Below, piece after piece: positions 8,808 to 17,587 of a stretch of DNA of 64,000 nucleotides. Source of the DNA: Candidatus Epulonipiscioides gigas (GTDB lineage Bacteria > Bacillota > Clostridia > Lachnospirales > Cellulosilyticaceae); contig LJHE01000060.1 in assembly GCA_001983555.1 (NCBI GenBank), forward strand, positions 18,344 to 82,343, in the 5' to 3' direction. Numbering within the stretch: the first letter of the stretch is position 1; each line of letters begins with the position of its first letter. The notes beneath the pieces are model-generated. The model was not told the DNA's origin and did no database searches. It saw only the letters and a program-made list of their open reading frames with translations. The translations under genes were made by a program, and so were the position numbers.

Positions 8808-9167
8808 TTAACATTCCTCCAAAAAATCATATTTGCTGATAAAATCATTTATACAAACAGTGTATTTTTTCCAAAAAGCAATTAATTCCGCTAAAGTTTC
8901 TTTGCCCTTTTCTGTAAGAGAATAGTATTTTTTTGACCCTCCGTTTGCTGTGGCTGGAACAATTCGACATTGAATAAGTCCTGTTTCGTGCAAACGGTAT
9001 AAAATAGGATAAATAGTTCCTTCTTTAGCATAACCTAAGACAGCTGCACTAGTGTTATTTAAGTTTGTAATAATTTCATATCCATAAGTTTCTTTTTGAG
9101 CAACTAAACAGAGAAGAACCATTTCAAGCGAACCTTTTTTGAATTGCTGAACGTATTTATTATGCAA
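8808..9167 (-). CDS. PadR family transcriptional regulator
   Basis: 119 residues. Winged-helix PadR with the family signatures SLEMVLLCLVAQKETYGYEI, KEGTIYPILYRLHETGLI and GGSKKYYSLTEKGK, plus a short C-terminal helix for dimerisation. It is the first gene of a two-gene unit with the HAAS protein. A consensus-like promoter with an inverted repeat at the predicted start site lies just upstream, which would suit autorepression. No transporter gene is adjacent, so the wider regulon is unknown. Confidence 0.9.
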   Translation of the reverse strand: MHNKYVQQFKKGSLEMVLLCLVAQKETYGYEIITNLNNTSAAVLGYAKEGTIYPILYRLHETGLIQCRIVPATANGGSKKYYSLTEKGKETLAELIAFWKKYTVCINDFISKYDFLEEC

Positions 9168-9202
9168 AATCTCACCTTCCTCTATATATTTTGCAACGGT
9201 AA

Positions 9203-9246
9203 TTAGTCTTACTAAATAGTATACCTAACTATAATATAAAAGTCAA
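9203..9246 (-). promoter_or_regulatory. padR promoter with candidate operator
   Basis: On the minus strand TTGACT (9246-9241), 17 bp, then TATACT (9223-9218). The inverted repeat TTAGT-CTT-ACTAA (9203-9215) covers the expected start site, a suitable place for PadR autoregulation. Confidence 0.6.
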
Positions 9247-9307
9247 TACATAAATGAATATTTTTGCGGCTAGATTACTTTTAGTTGGTTTCATAATTTA
9301 AAACAGT

Positions 9308-9380
9308 TATAAAATATGGTGAAAATGTATCTATGCCAACTGGTGGAATTGTATCAAATAACTATACAAACTGATAAATT
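9308..9380 (+). pseudogene. Decayed fragment of a GH86 gene 3' end
   Basis: About 53 bp (9308-9360) nearly match 8033-8092 near the end of the GH86 gene. The fragment lacks 9 in-frame bases and keeps the reading frame, giving IKYGENVSMPTGGIVSNNYTN then a stop, against IKYGENEITVSMPTGGVISN in the intact enzyme. There is an in-frame stop upstream at 9294. It is probably the scar of a second or rearranged copy of the enzyme gene. Confidence 0.75.
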
Positions 9381-9448
9381 AGTTGCCAGTTAAAACTTTC
9401 TTTTCCTTTATTAAAGTTATAGCATTTTTTCCAAAATTAAAATCATAG

Positions 9449-9477
9449 TTGACATCATTTTAGAAAAGTTATACAAT
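9449..9477 (+). promoter_or_regulatory. Sigma-A promoter of rny
   Basis: TTGACA (9449-9454), 17 bp, TACAAT (9472-9477). The start would be near 9484, giving a short leader with a GAGGTGG ribosome site at 9511-9517. Confidence 0.8.
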
Positions 9478-9518
9478 TACGAGGTATTTAGATATTTTTA
9501 ACATGGAAGTGAGGTGGG

Positions 9519-11081
9519 ATCATCAATCCGATATTAAACTTATGTTTCGGTATGATTATAGGAATTTTTAGTGGAGTTTTTTATAGAAAAGGTATTGTAG
9601 AAAAACAGTTGGGCATTATAGATATGACTTTAACAGATGCAAAAAAACAAGCAAAACAAATTATAGAAGATGCCGCAAAACAAGGAGAATCTGAAAAAAG
9701 AGAAATGCTCCTTATTGCTAAGGAAGAATGTATTAAATTAAAAAATGATGTAGAAAAGGACTCAACACAAAAACGTAGCGAACTTTCTCAACTAGAGATC
9801 AGACTACTAAGCAAAGAAGAAATGATTGATAGAAAGCTTATTCAATTAGAAGACAAAGAAAGTCAAATTGATGATAAATTAGCCCAAATAGAGCAAACTA
9901 AGAAAAAGACAGAAGAGCTAGAAATAAAAAAAATAGAAGAGCTTGAGCGTATTGCTGGCATAAGTGCTACCGAAGCAAAAGAAGCTCTGCTTCATAATTT
10001 AGAAGATGATATTAGGCGTGAATCAGCCATTTTAATAAAAGATATTGAAGCTCAAACTAAACTTGAATCTACTAAAAAAGCAAGAGATATACTAACTCTT
10101 GCAGTGCAAAAATGTGCAGCTGACCATGTTGTTGATTCAACAGTTACTGTTGTTACACTACCAAACGATGAAATGAAAGGACGTATTATTGGGCGTGAGG
10201 GACGTAATATTAGAACGCTTGAAACTCTTACAGGTATCAATTTGATTATTGATGATACACCAGAAGCAGTTGTACTTTCGGGATTTGATCCTATACGTCG
10301 AGAAATTGCACGAATTACACTAGAAAAATTAATTATTGATGGACGAATTCATCCAGCTCGCATTGAAGAAATGATTGAAAAGGCTAGAAAAGAAATTGAG
10401 GTTATAATTTTAGAAGAAGGTGAAGCCGCAACTTTTGAAACAGGAGTTCATGGTCTTCATCAAGAACTTATTCGTCTTATGGGTAAAATGAAGTTTAGAA
10501 CTAGTTATGGTCAAAATGTACTTCGACATTCAATCGAAGTCTCCATTTTATCAGGGATTATTGCTTCAGAACTTGGTCTTGATGCACGTCTTGCAAAAAG
10601 AGCTGGACTTTTACATGATATTGGTAAATCTATTGACTATGAGCAACAAGAAGAGGGCTCACATGTTACAATAGGTGTTGCTCTTTGCCGTAAATATGGC
10701 GAAAATCAAGTTGTTATCAATGCTGTTGAATCTCATCATGGAGATATTGAACCCGATAATCCAATTTCTATTATTGTTCAGGCGGCTGATACTATTTCTG
10801 CAGCAAGACCTGGAGCTCGACGTGAAACTCTTGAAACATATATTAAACGATTACACAAATTAGAAGAAATAGCTACTTCTTTTGAAGGAGTTGAATCATC
10901 TTTTGCAATTCAAGCAGGGCGTGAAGTTAGAATTATGGTTGTTCCAGAAGAAGTAGATGATGATAAACTTTCTGTATTAGCAAGAAATGTCACAAAACAA
11001 ATTGAAAAAGACCTTGACTATCCAGGTCAGATTAAGGTTAATATAATTAGAGAAACAAGAGCAATTGAATACGCAAAATAA
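9519..11081 (+). CDS. rny: Ribonuclease Y
   Basis: Membrane-anchored endoribonuclease that starts mRNA decay in Firmicutes. Numbered from the first ATG at 9552 (509 residues), it has a coiled coil (about 30-190), a KH domain (about 197-262, IIGREGRNI) and an HD domain (HSIEVSIL, then LLHDIGKS with HD at 355-356). The ATG at 9552 leaves only about 11 hydrophobic residues and has no ribosome site. The frame is open back to 9513, adding [11 protein letters not shown] and completing a normal membrane anchor, and the strong GAGGTGG site sits just before ATC codons at 9519 and 9522. I therefore place the start at about 9519, as a non-canonical codon or a sequence error. Confidence 0.93.
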   Translation: MINPILNLCFGMIIGIFSGVFYRKGIVEKQLGIIDMTLTDAKKQAKQIIEDAAKQGESEKREMLLIAKEECIKLKNDVEKDSTQKRSELSQLEIRLLSKEEMIDRKLIQLEDKESQIDDKLAQIEQTKKKTEELEIKKIEELERIAGISATEAKEALLHNLEDDIRRESAILIKDIEAQTKLESTKKARDILTLAVQKCAADHVVDSTVTVVTLPNDEMKGRIIGREGRNIRTLETLTGINLIIDDTPEAVVLSGFDPIRREIARITLEKLIIDGRIHPARIEEMIEKARKEIEVIILEEGEAATFETGVHGLHQELIRLMGKMKFRTSYGQNVLRHSIEVSILSGIIASELGLDARLAKRAGLLHDIGKSIDYEQQEEGSHVTIGVALCRKYGENQVVINAVESHHGDIEPDNPISIIVQAADTISAARPGARRETLETYIKRLHKLEEIATSFEGVESSFAIQAGREVRIMVVPEEVDDDKLSVLARNVTKQIEKDLDYPGQIKVNIIRETRAIEYAK

Positions 11082-11110
11082 GCTTATATTTTTTAAGCTT
11101 ATATTTTTTT
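11079..11110 (+). terminator. Terminator after rny
   Basis: Two copies of the self-complementary TAAGCTTA (11079-11086, 11094-11101) can pair, followed by TATTTTTTT. It overlaps the rny stop codon. Confidence 0.7.
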
Positions 11111-11130
11111 GCAATTTTTTTAATTAAGTA

Positions 11131-11159
11131 TTGCATTTTTTTGACGAGTGAAATATAAT
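11131..11159 (+). promoter_or_regulatory. Promoter of the aminotransferase gene
   Basis: TTGCAT (11131-11136), 17 bp, TATAAT (11154-11159), 38 bp upstream of the start codon, with an AGAAAGG ribosome site. Confidence 0.65.
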
Positions 11160-11196
11160 TATAAAAAATATTTTAGATTAGAAAGGTGGATATTTT

Positions 11197-12390
11197 ATGA
11201 AAATATCTAATTTAGCAAAAAGCATTGCACCATCATCAACTTTAGCAATTACTGCAAAAGCTAAAGCTCTTAAAGAAAGCGGAATAGATGTTGTAGGTTT
11301 TGGTGCAGGTGAGCCAGATTTTGATACTCCTTTGCATATTTCAAAAGCTGCAAAAATTGCGATTGATGAGGGATTTACAAAATATACACCAGCCTCAGGT
11401 ACAATATCTTTAAAAGAAGCTGTTGCCAAAAAATTTGAGCTTGAAAATGGAGTACATTATGCTCCAAGTCAAATTGTAGTAAGTAATGGAGCAAAACATT
11501 CACTTATTAATGCATTTATGGCAATTTTAGATTCAGGAGATGAAGTAATTTTACCTGCTCCTTTTTGGTTAAGTTATCCAGAAATGATTAAAATGGCTAA
11601 TGGTATCGCAAAAACGGTACAAACTAAAAAAGAAAATAATTTTAAGCTTACTCCACAGGAGCTCGAAGAAGCTATCACCGAAAAAACTTGTGCAATTGTT
11701 TTAAACTCGCCATCTAATCCTACAGGAGTTGTTTATTCAAGAGATGAGTTAAAAGCATTAGCTGATGTCGCGGTTAAACATGATTTATGGATTGTTTCAG
11801 ATGAAATTTATGAATATTTAGTATATGATGACGCAGAGCATACTTGTATTGCAAGTTTGTCAGAGGAAATTTATAATCATACTATTACAATTAATGGTCT
11901 ATCTAAAGGTTTTGCAATGACAGGATGGCGAATAGGATTTTTGGCTGCTCCACAACAAGTTGCAAGTGCTGCAGCAAATATTCAATCTCATGCAACATCC
12001 AATCCTAATTCTATTGCACAAAGAGCAGCAGACGCCGCACTAATTGGTGGAAGAGAATTTGTTGACGAAATGCTTGTAGAATTTGCTAAAAGACGTGATT
12101 ATTTATATAATGCATTAGTAAGTATTGATGGATTTGATGTCATAAAGCCTCACGGAGCTTTCTACTGTTTTGTAGATATTTCAGATTTATATGGAAAAAC
12201 ATTTGAAGGGATTGAAATTGATTCAGCAGCCACATTAGCTGCTCTCTTACTTGATAAAGCAAATGTAGCAGTGGTACCTTGTGCCGATTTTGCAGCTCCA
12301 AATTGTATCCGACTTTCGTATGCAATTGATTTAGACAGCATAAAAAAAGGTGTAGAATATATACAAAAATTTGTTTCTTCATTAAAATAA
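11197..12390 (+). CDS. PLP-dependent aspartate-type aminotransferase
   Basis: 397 residues, class I/II fold type I aminotransferase of the bacterial aspartate aminotransferase subgroup; probably transfers the amino group between aspartate and 2-oxoglutarate. Visible landmarks are FGAGEPDFDTP near residues 35-45, NSPSNPTG (170-177), the SDEIYE motif with Asp202 contacting the cofactor, the Schiff-base lysine in NGLSKGFAMTGWRIG (K237), and a C-terminal IRLSYA with the carboxylate-binding arginine. Monocistronic: own promoter, and a hairpin between it and the converging nfeD-like gene. Related enzymes act on aromatic amino acids or alanine, so specificity is less sure than the class. Confidence 0.9.
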   Translation: MKISNLAKSIAPSSTLAITAKAKALKESGIDVVGFGAGEPDFDTPLHISKAAKIAIDEGFTKYTPASGTISLKEAVAKKFELENGVHYAPSQIVVSNGAKHSLINAFMAILDSGDEVILPAPFWLSYPEMIKMANGIAKTVQTKKENNFKLTPQELEEAITEKTCAIVLNSPSNPTGVVYSRDELKALADVAVKHDLWIVSDEIYEYLVYDDAEHTCIASLSEEIYNHTITINGLSKGFAMTGWRIGFLAAPQQVASAAANIQSHATSNPNSIAQRAADAALIGGREFVDEMLVEFAKRRDYLYNALVSIDGFDVIKPHGAFYCFVDISDLYGKTFEGIEIDSAATLAALLLDKANVAVVPCADFAAPNCIRLSYAIDLDSIKKGVEYIQKFVSSLK

Positions 12391-12400
12391 GTATAAGTTT

Positions 12401-12440
12401 ATGGGGTTGTCGCACAGCTCCATGAATTTCTAATTTTTAA
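12401..12440. terminator. Hairpin between convergent genes
   Basis: ATGGGG-T-TGT / ACA-G-CTCCAT (12401-12423) forms a short stem with one G-U pair, followed by a T-rich stretch on the plus strand. It separates the aminotransferase from the oppositely oriented nfeD-like gene and could act for both. Confidence 0.55.
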
Positions 12441-12825
12441 TTACATATAATATAAGCCCTTCAATTTTAATTATTATAACTGTATCACCTTTTTTTAATA
12501 TGTCAGATGATTTAGCAGACCATTTATTACCATTAAATTTAACAGTTATTATTTTATTTTTATTTGCTGTTTGAGTTACAATAGCAGTTTTTCCTATAAA
12601 ATTTTGAAAGTTATATATTTTCTTGGATTTAAATAAATATTTTTTTCCGGTAAATAAAATACCTGTTATAAAATAAAATATAAATAAAAAAAACTGTGTA
12701 ATTAAAGAATTTATTATCGAACTTGAGATAAAAGTTAAAATACTGCTTAATAACAAAAGTTTAAAAATGTTATCTTTATATTTTATATAGCATATTAAAG
12801 TGACTAATATTAATATGAACCACAT
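12430..12825 (-). CDS. Short NfeD-like membrane protein
   Basis: 131 residues. The first about 65 form two to three transmembrane segments. The C-terminal about 60 (GKTAIVTQTA, VKFNGNKWSAKS, ILKKGDTVIIIKIEGLILYV) match the OB-fold domain of NfeD proteins, which partner with flotillin or stomatin-like proteins at the membrane. No floA-like gene is adjacent and the N-terminal protease domain of long NfeD is absent, so this is the short type. Exact role unknown. Confidence 0.8.
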   Translation of the reverse strand: MWFILILVTLICYIKYKDNIFKLLLLSSILTFISSSIINSLITQFFLFIFYFITGILFTGKKYLFKSKKIYNFQNFIGKTAIVTQTANKNKIITVKFNGNKWSAKSSDILKKGDTVIIIKIEGLILYVIKN

Positions 12826-12952
12826 TTTTCCTCCTTATAATGCACCTAGCTATTTTAAGTTATTGTTAATTTTTGTTCTATTTAGTATAACTCATTTCAT
12901 ATTTTATTATAGATTAAAATTTATTATAACATAAAAAAGGCAGGAAAAAATT

Positions 12953-13507
12953 ATGAATAATTTTATTAATAATAGACGATTTTTTTTATCAATTATTTTA
13001 TTAAGTAGTTTATGTGGAACGTTATATGCTATATTTATTAAAGACAATACCTCATTATTATATGCTATTAATAGTTTTTTTGACAGCTCGACTTACAATA
13101 TATCTACATTAAATGTGTTTAGACAGGCTATGATTACATATTTAATATCACTTACACTGGTTTTTACTGGAGCATCTAGTAAAAATTTATTACCACTTGC
13201 AGTAATTAGCTTTTTTTATATGATATTTTCTTATTCATTTACTTTTACTTGTTTTGTTATATTATATGGAATTCGTGGCGTATTGGTTGCAATATTACTT
13301 ATTGGTGTTTCAAGTATTGGAATTTTAGCTTCACTTCTTGAAATATTCTATCAAGGGACTTTATATAGTATATTTGGAACAATAACTTTTAAAAAATATT
13401 TTGATATTTATATTAAAGCGATATTGGTAGTTTTTGGTATAGCTTTATATGATGCTATGGTTATATTAAACATTCAAAATATTATATCCTTTATTATATT
13501 TGGATGA
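12953..13507 (+). CDS. Multi-pass membrane protein, possibly SpoIIM-like
   Basis: 184 residues with about five hydrophobic segments (near 12-28, 55-75, 80-105, 108-135 and 150-180) and few charged residues. An AGGCAGG ribosome site precedes the ATG. Size and segment layout loosely recall SpoIIM/DUF95 proteins, but I cannot point to a decisive motif. It stands immediately ahead of the flagellar operon on the same strand, with about 250 bp between. Function not assigned. Confidence 0.6.
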   Translation: MNNFINNRRFFLSIILLSSLCGTLYAIFIKDNTSLLYAINSFFDSSTYNISTLNVFRQAMITYLISLTLVFTGASSKNLLPLAVISFFYMIFSYSFTFTCFVILYGIRGVLVAILLIGVSSIGILASLLEIFYQGTLYSIFGTITFKKYFDIYIKAILVVFGIALYDAMVILNIQNIISFIIFG

Positions 13508-13508
13508 T

Positions 13509-13571
13509 ATGTATGATCAAAATTTATTGGTAATTTTTGCCATAATATTTGTAATGCTATATTTATTTTAA
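13509..13571 (+). CDS. Possible 20-residue membrane peptide
   Basis: ATG at 13509, one base after the stop of the preceding membrane protein gene, encodes the very hydrophobic peptide MYDQNLLVIFAIIFVMLYLF and ends in TAA. The close spacing would allow coupled translation. There is no clear ribosome site of its own, and AT-rich DNA easily yields hydrophobic codons by chance. Confidence 0.25.
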   Translation: MYDQNLLVIFAIIFVMLYLF

Positions 13572-13632
13572 ATTTGCCAATACTAGTAAAAATTGTATTA
13601 TTTTAAATAAAAAAAATTTTTTATTAAAAAGG

Positions 13633-13661
13633 TTGATTTATTTAGAATAATAGTTTAAAAT
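13633..13661 (+). promoter_or_regulatory. Candidate promoter of the flagellar/chemotaxis operon
   Basis: TTGATT (13633-13638), 17 bp, TAAAAT (13656-13661), vegetative-type, about 95 bp upstream of flgB. No sigma-D element (CCGATA) is seen, as expected for the early fla/che operon that encodes sigma-D. The rest of 13572-13756 holds nothing else I recognise. Confidence 0.55.
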
Positions 13662-13756
13662 CAGTACAGCGGTATATAATAAGGTGTGAGTTTAAAAAAA
13701 TTTAATTGTATTGTTTTTAATAATAATATTTTTTAAATCAGAAAGGAGAAAAAATA

Positions 13757-14119
13757 GTGTTTGATAGTTTAAATCTAACTGCAAAAGCATTAGACGCTTC
13801 TATGCTTAGATATCAACAATTAACGAATAATATTGCTAATATAGACACCGTCGGATACAAAAGAATGGATGTTGCTTTTGAAAATATTTTAGCCGCAGAG
13901 CTTGACAAATCAGGAGCATCAGGTATCGACCTTGACAATATTAATCCACAAATATATTATGATAACGCTTCTACAACAATGCGTTTAGACGGAAATAATG
14001 TTGATATTGATATTGAAATGAGTGAACTTAGTAAAGAAAAAATTAGGTATGATACTCTAATTCAAAAAGCTACATCTCAAGTACAACGCTATCAAAATAT
14101 TTTTCAGCAAATTCAATAA
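13757..14119 (+). CDS. flgB: Flagellar basal-body rod protein FlgB
   Basis: Proximal rod subunit, 120 residues. Typical N-terminus (LTAKALDASMLRYQQLTNNIANIDTVGYKRMDVAFENIL) with the NIAN-T-GYK rod/hook signature. GTG start at 13757 with AGAAAGGAG at 13740-13748. First gene of the 29-kb motility operon, followed 28 bp later by flgC. Confidence 0.96.
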   Translation: MFDSLNLTAKALDASMLRYQQLTNNIANIDTVGYKRMDVAFENILAAELDKSGASGIDLDNINPQIYYDNASTTMRLDGNNVDIDIEMSELSKEKIRYDTLIQKATSQVQRYQNIFQQIQ

Positions 14120-14147
14120 AAACTAAATATTGAAAGGGTGATAAGAA

Positions 14148-14609
14148 ATGTCTTTTTTCACAGGTATGGATATTGCAGCAAGTGGTCTTACTGCACAGAG
14201 ATTTAGACTTGATATAATAACTCAAAATTTAGCAAATGTTAATACTACTAGAACTCCAGAAGGTGGTCCCTATCAAAGAAAAACAGTTTTATTCGAGAGC
14301 ATTCCAATGCAAAATGGACCTAATAATTTACCCCAAAATTTTGGAAATATCTTGCATAGTAATTTAAATATGTATCATACTAAGGGTGTACAGGTTTCAG
14401 GAATAGTTAAAGACGATACCCCTATGCCTGTTGTATATGACCCAACTCATCCTGATGCTGATATTGATGGATATGTCACAATGCCAAATGTTGATGTAGT
14501 TACAGAAATGGTGAACATGATTTCAGCTAGCCGCTCATATGAAGCAAATGTTACAGCTTTTAATAATCTTAAAGCTATGAATACAAAGGCATTAGAGCTT
14601 GGGAAGTAG
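14148..14609 (+). CDS. flgC: Flagellar basal-body rod protein FlgC
   Basis: Proximal rod subunit, 153 residues. The N-terminal rod signature DIAASGLTAQRFRLDIITQNLANVNTTRT and the C-terminal coiled-coil segment MPNVDVVTEMVNMISASRSYEANVTAFNNLK are both intact. GAAAGGGTGA ribosome site. Standard flgB-flgC-fliE order. Confidence 0.97.
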   Translation: MSFFTGMDIAASGLTAQRFRLDIITQNLANVNTTRTPEGGPYQRKTVLFESIPMQNGPNNLPQNFGNILHSNLNMYHTKGVQVSGIVKDDTPMPVVYDPTHPDADIDGYVTMPNVDVVTEMVNMISASRSYEANVTAFNNLKAMNTKALELGK

Positions 14610-14639
14610 TAAAAATAAAATGAAAGGAGTAAAAATTAA

Positions 14640-14942
14640 ATGACTAAGATAGAACCTATTAATATGCTGGGTTTTGCTCCAAAAGAAGAAGTTAAACAAA
14701 AAATAGTGGACGACAATGCATTTAAAGTGTCTTTCGATGCTGCTCTAAAGCTTTTAAACTCAACTCAAGAAGCAGAAAATATCAGTACAAATTTAACATA
14801 TGATTTTATTACGGGTAAAAACGATAATATTCATGACCTTATGATTGCCCAAGAAAAATCGGGGACAATGCTTTCTTTTACTATGAAAGTCCAAAATAAA
14901 ATTATGACGGCCTATAATGAAATTATTAAGATACCAGTATAA
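14640..14942 (+). CDS. fliE: Flagellar hook-basal body protein FliE
   Basis: 100 residues, links the MS ring to the rod and is the first export substrate. C-terminal family block LTYDFITGKNDNIHDLMIAQ followed by KSGTMLSFTMKVQNKIMTAYNEIIKIPV. AAAGGAG ribosome site 7 bp before ATG. Confidence 0.95.
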   Translation: MTKIEPINMLGFAPKEEVKQKIVDDNAFKVSFDAALKLLNSTQEAENISTNLTYDFITGKNDNIHDLMIAQEKSGTMLSFTMKVQNKIMTAYNEIIKIPV

Positions 14943-14970
14943 AATAAATACATGAGAGGTGTAATTTAAA

Positions 14971-16578
14971 GTGAGAGAAACAATTACCCAGGTATCTAAT
15001 AATTTGACCGAAAAATGGACTAATTTACCTCAAAAACAAAAAATCCTAATTGGTGTGGGCGCCGGTGTTATATTTATTGCAATTGTTATTTCCACTTTTA
15101 TATTTACCCGACCACAAACTGCAATTTTGTATCAAAACATTGATATGGAGGCAATTAGTCAAATTACGCAAGTATTAGAGGACCAAAATATTGACTATAC
15201 ATTGATTGATGATGGCAGAACCATAGAACTGAATGAAGCAGATATAAATAATGCCAAAATATTGCTTACTCGTGAAAATATCCCAAAAGGAACTTATACT
15301 TTCTATGATGCAATATCAACTAATATGACAACTACAGAATCAGAAAAGCAAACTAGACTTCTATATTTAAAACAAGTTGATCTTGAAAATATATTAATGG
15401 ACATGGGAGGAATTTCTAATGCTACAGTACAACTTAATGTGCCAGAGGAAAAAAATTCTTTTCTAGCATCCAAAGTGCAAAGTTCTGCAAGTGTTGTACT
15501 TACTCTTCAGCGACAAATTGGTGATGAGCAAATTGAGGGGATAGCAAGATTAATTGCTACGGCAGTTGACAATCTTAAAGTAGAAAATATTACTATTTTG
15601 GATTCTGATAGTAATGTTTTATTTTCAGGAGATACAATTGGCGAGATTACGACAACTGATCAACAAAATTTAAAAAATAATGCTGAGCAGGATATAGTAA
15701 AAAAAATTACAGCATTACTTAGTCCAATTTATGACGAAGTAGCTATTAGCCCTAATTTAATTTTAGATTTCGATTATTTAGAGCAAACAAGTAAAATTTA
15801 TAATAATCCACTTACTGATTCTACTAAAGGATTTATTAATCAGGAAAGCACTACAAACTATGATGCTACTAACATCGGTCAAGGAGCTACACCTGGTATG
15901 GACCCTAACTTAGAGCCTGTTCCAGAATATGTTATGGGAAATGAAAATACAGGAGAATATGCTGGTCAAACTGCAGATTATAATTATATATATGATGAGA
16001 CAATATCTAATCAAATAAAAAATCTTGGAAGTATTGATTATGTTAATTCTTCAATCGCTATTAATGTTACAAAATATAAAGTATATGATCAAAATTTACT
16101 TGAGGATACTTTACCCGAAGGGCAAACTTGGGAGCAATTTAAGTTAGCTAATGAGGAAACCATCCCATTAATTATTGATGATGTAACCATTGATGCAGTA
16201 AAAAAAGGAGCTGGGCTAGAAAATGTTGCTATTATGGGATATGAGAAACCTTATTTTATTGACAAAGAACCATTTAAGTTAGCTCCAGAAGATTTCATAC
16301 CTTATATAATATTACTTGCATTAGGCGGAATAATTGTAATGGTTATGATTAAATTCAAAAAACCAGAAGAAGAAGTTGAAACAGAAGATGAACTAAACTT
16401 AGACGATATAATTCAAGTATTAGAAGAAGAAGAAGTTCCTGAAGAAGATTCATTACAAGACATCGAACTTAAAGAAGTTCTTGAAACTAAGGAAAAAATT
16501 GATAAGTTTATTGATGAAAAGCCAGAGGCAGTTGCTGGATTACTTCGCAATTGGTTAGAAGAAGATTGGGGGGATTAA
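14971..16578 (+). CDS. fliF: Flagellar MS-ring protein FliF
   Basis: 535 residues; forms the MS ring in the cell membrane. Transmembrane segments lie near residues 25-46 and 446-465 on either side of the periplasm-facing ring-building domains (YscJ/FliF signature LYQNIDMEAISQI and DDGRTIELNEADINNAKILL). The cytoplasmic C-terminal tail (LLRNWLEED) binds FliG. GTG start with GAGAGGTG ribosome site. It ends one base before the fliG start. Confidence 0.97.
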   Translation: MRETITQVSNNLTEKWTNLPQKQKILIGVGAGVIFIAIVISTFIFTRPQTAILYQNIDMEAISQITQVLEDQNIDYTLIDDGRTIELNEADINNAKILLTRENIPKGTYTFYDAISTNMTTTESEKQTRLLYLKQVDLENILMDMGGISNATVQLNVPEEKNSFLASKVQSSASVVLTLQRQIGDEQIEGIARLIATAVDNLKVENITILDSDSNVLFSGDTIGEITTTDQQNLKNNAEQDIVKKITALLSPIYDEVAISPNLILDFDYLEQTSKIYNNPLTDSTKGFINQESTTNYDATNIGQGATPGMDPNLEPVPEYVMGNENTGEYAGQTADYNYIYDETISNQIKNLGSIDYVNSSIAINVTKYKVYDQNLLEDTLPEGQTWEQFKLANEETIPLIIDDVTIDAVKKGAGLENVAIMGYEKPYFIDKEPFKLAPEDFIPYIILLALGGIIVMVMIKFKKPEEEVETEDELNLDDIIQVLEEEEVPEEDSLQDIELKEVLETKEKIDKFIDEKPEAVAGLLRNWLEEDWGD

Positions 16579-16579
16579 G

Positions 16580-17587
16580 TTGACAAATAATAATATTTCA
16601 GCAAAACAAAAAGCTGCAATGTTTCTGATTTCTATAGGACCTGAAAAATCAGCTAAAATTTTTAAATATTTAAAAGATGATGAAATAGAAGACCTAACTT
16701 TAGAGATTGCCAGTATTAAAACTGTTTCAGCTCAGGTAAAAAAAGATATTTTAAATGAATTTTATGAAATCTGTTTGGCACAAGATTATATTGCCGAGGG
16801 TGGAATTAGTTATGCAAAACAGCTTCTTGAAAAAGCACTTGGAGCTGATAAAGCAAGCGAAGTTATTAATAAGCTCACAATGAATTTACAAGTTAGACCA
16901 TTTGAGTTTGCAAGACGTACTGATGCAAGTCAACTTATTAACTTTATTCAACATGAGCACCCTCAAACAATTGCTCTTATTCTATCGTATTTAAAACCTA
17001 CTCAAGCGTCTCATATTTTGAGTAGTTTACCGATAGAAGTTCAAGTGGATACTGCTAAGAGAATTGCTCTAATGGATAGAGCTTCTCCAGATGTTGTTAA
17101 TGAACTTGAAAGACAATTTGAAAAACGTCTATCAACTCTTGTCACAGAAGAATATACCAATGTGGGTGGACTTGATGCCATTGTTCAAATTATTAATCAA
17201 GTTGATAGAGCAACAGAAAAAAATATTATGGAGTCTCTCGAAATCGAGCAACCAGAACTTGCAGAAGAAATCAAAAAGAAAATGTTTGTATTCGAAGATA
17301 TTGTTACTCTTGGAGACAGAGATATTCAACGTCTTATGCGTGAAGTTGATAATCATGAAGTTGCAATTGCTCTTAAAGGTGCAAATGATCAAGTTAAAGC
17401 AATCATCTTTAAAAATGTATCAACTCGTCTTGCAGCAATGATTCAAGAAGATATTGAATTTATGGGACCTAAGCGTGTTAAAGAAATTGAAGAAGCACAA
17501 CAAACTATTGTTGGCATTATTCGTAAACTTGAAGAACAAGGTGAGATTGTTATTGCTCGTGGGTCAGGAGATGAGATGATTGTCTAA
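16580..17587 (+). CDS. fliG: Flagellar motor switch protein FliG
   Basis: 335 residues; torque-generating rotor protein. N-terminal FliF-binding domain, middle domain with the EHPQTIALILSYLKP motif, and C-terminal domain with the charged helix (DIVTLGDRDIQRLMREVD) that meets MotA. TTG start preceded by GGGGGGA inside the end of fliF. The end overlaps the start of fliH. Confidence 0.97.
   Translation: MTNNNISAKQKAAMFLISIGPEKSAKIFKYLKDDEIEDLTLEIASIKTVSAQVKKDILNEFYEICLAQDYIAEGGISYAKQLLEKALGADKASEVINKLTMNLQVRPFEFARRTDASQLINFIQHEHPQTIALILSYLKPTQASHILSSLPIEVQVDTAKRIALMDRASPDVVNELERQFEKRLSTLVTEEYTNVGGLDAIVQIINQVDRATEKNIMESLEIEQPELAEEIKKKMFVFEDIVTLGDRDIQRLMREVDNHEVAIALKGANDQVKAIIFKNVSTRLAAMIQEDIEFMGPKRVKEIEEAQQTIVGIIRKLEEQGEIVIARGSGDEMIV

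Noticed and set aside
8392..8811. Two plus-strand ORFs opposite the HAAS gene
   Set aside because: Antisense shadows; the minus-strand pair has PadR and HAAS signatures and coupled starts.
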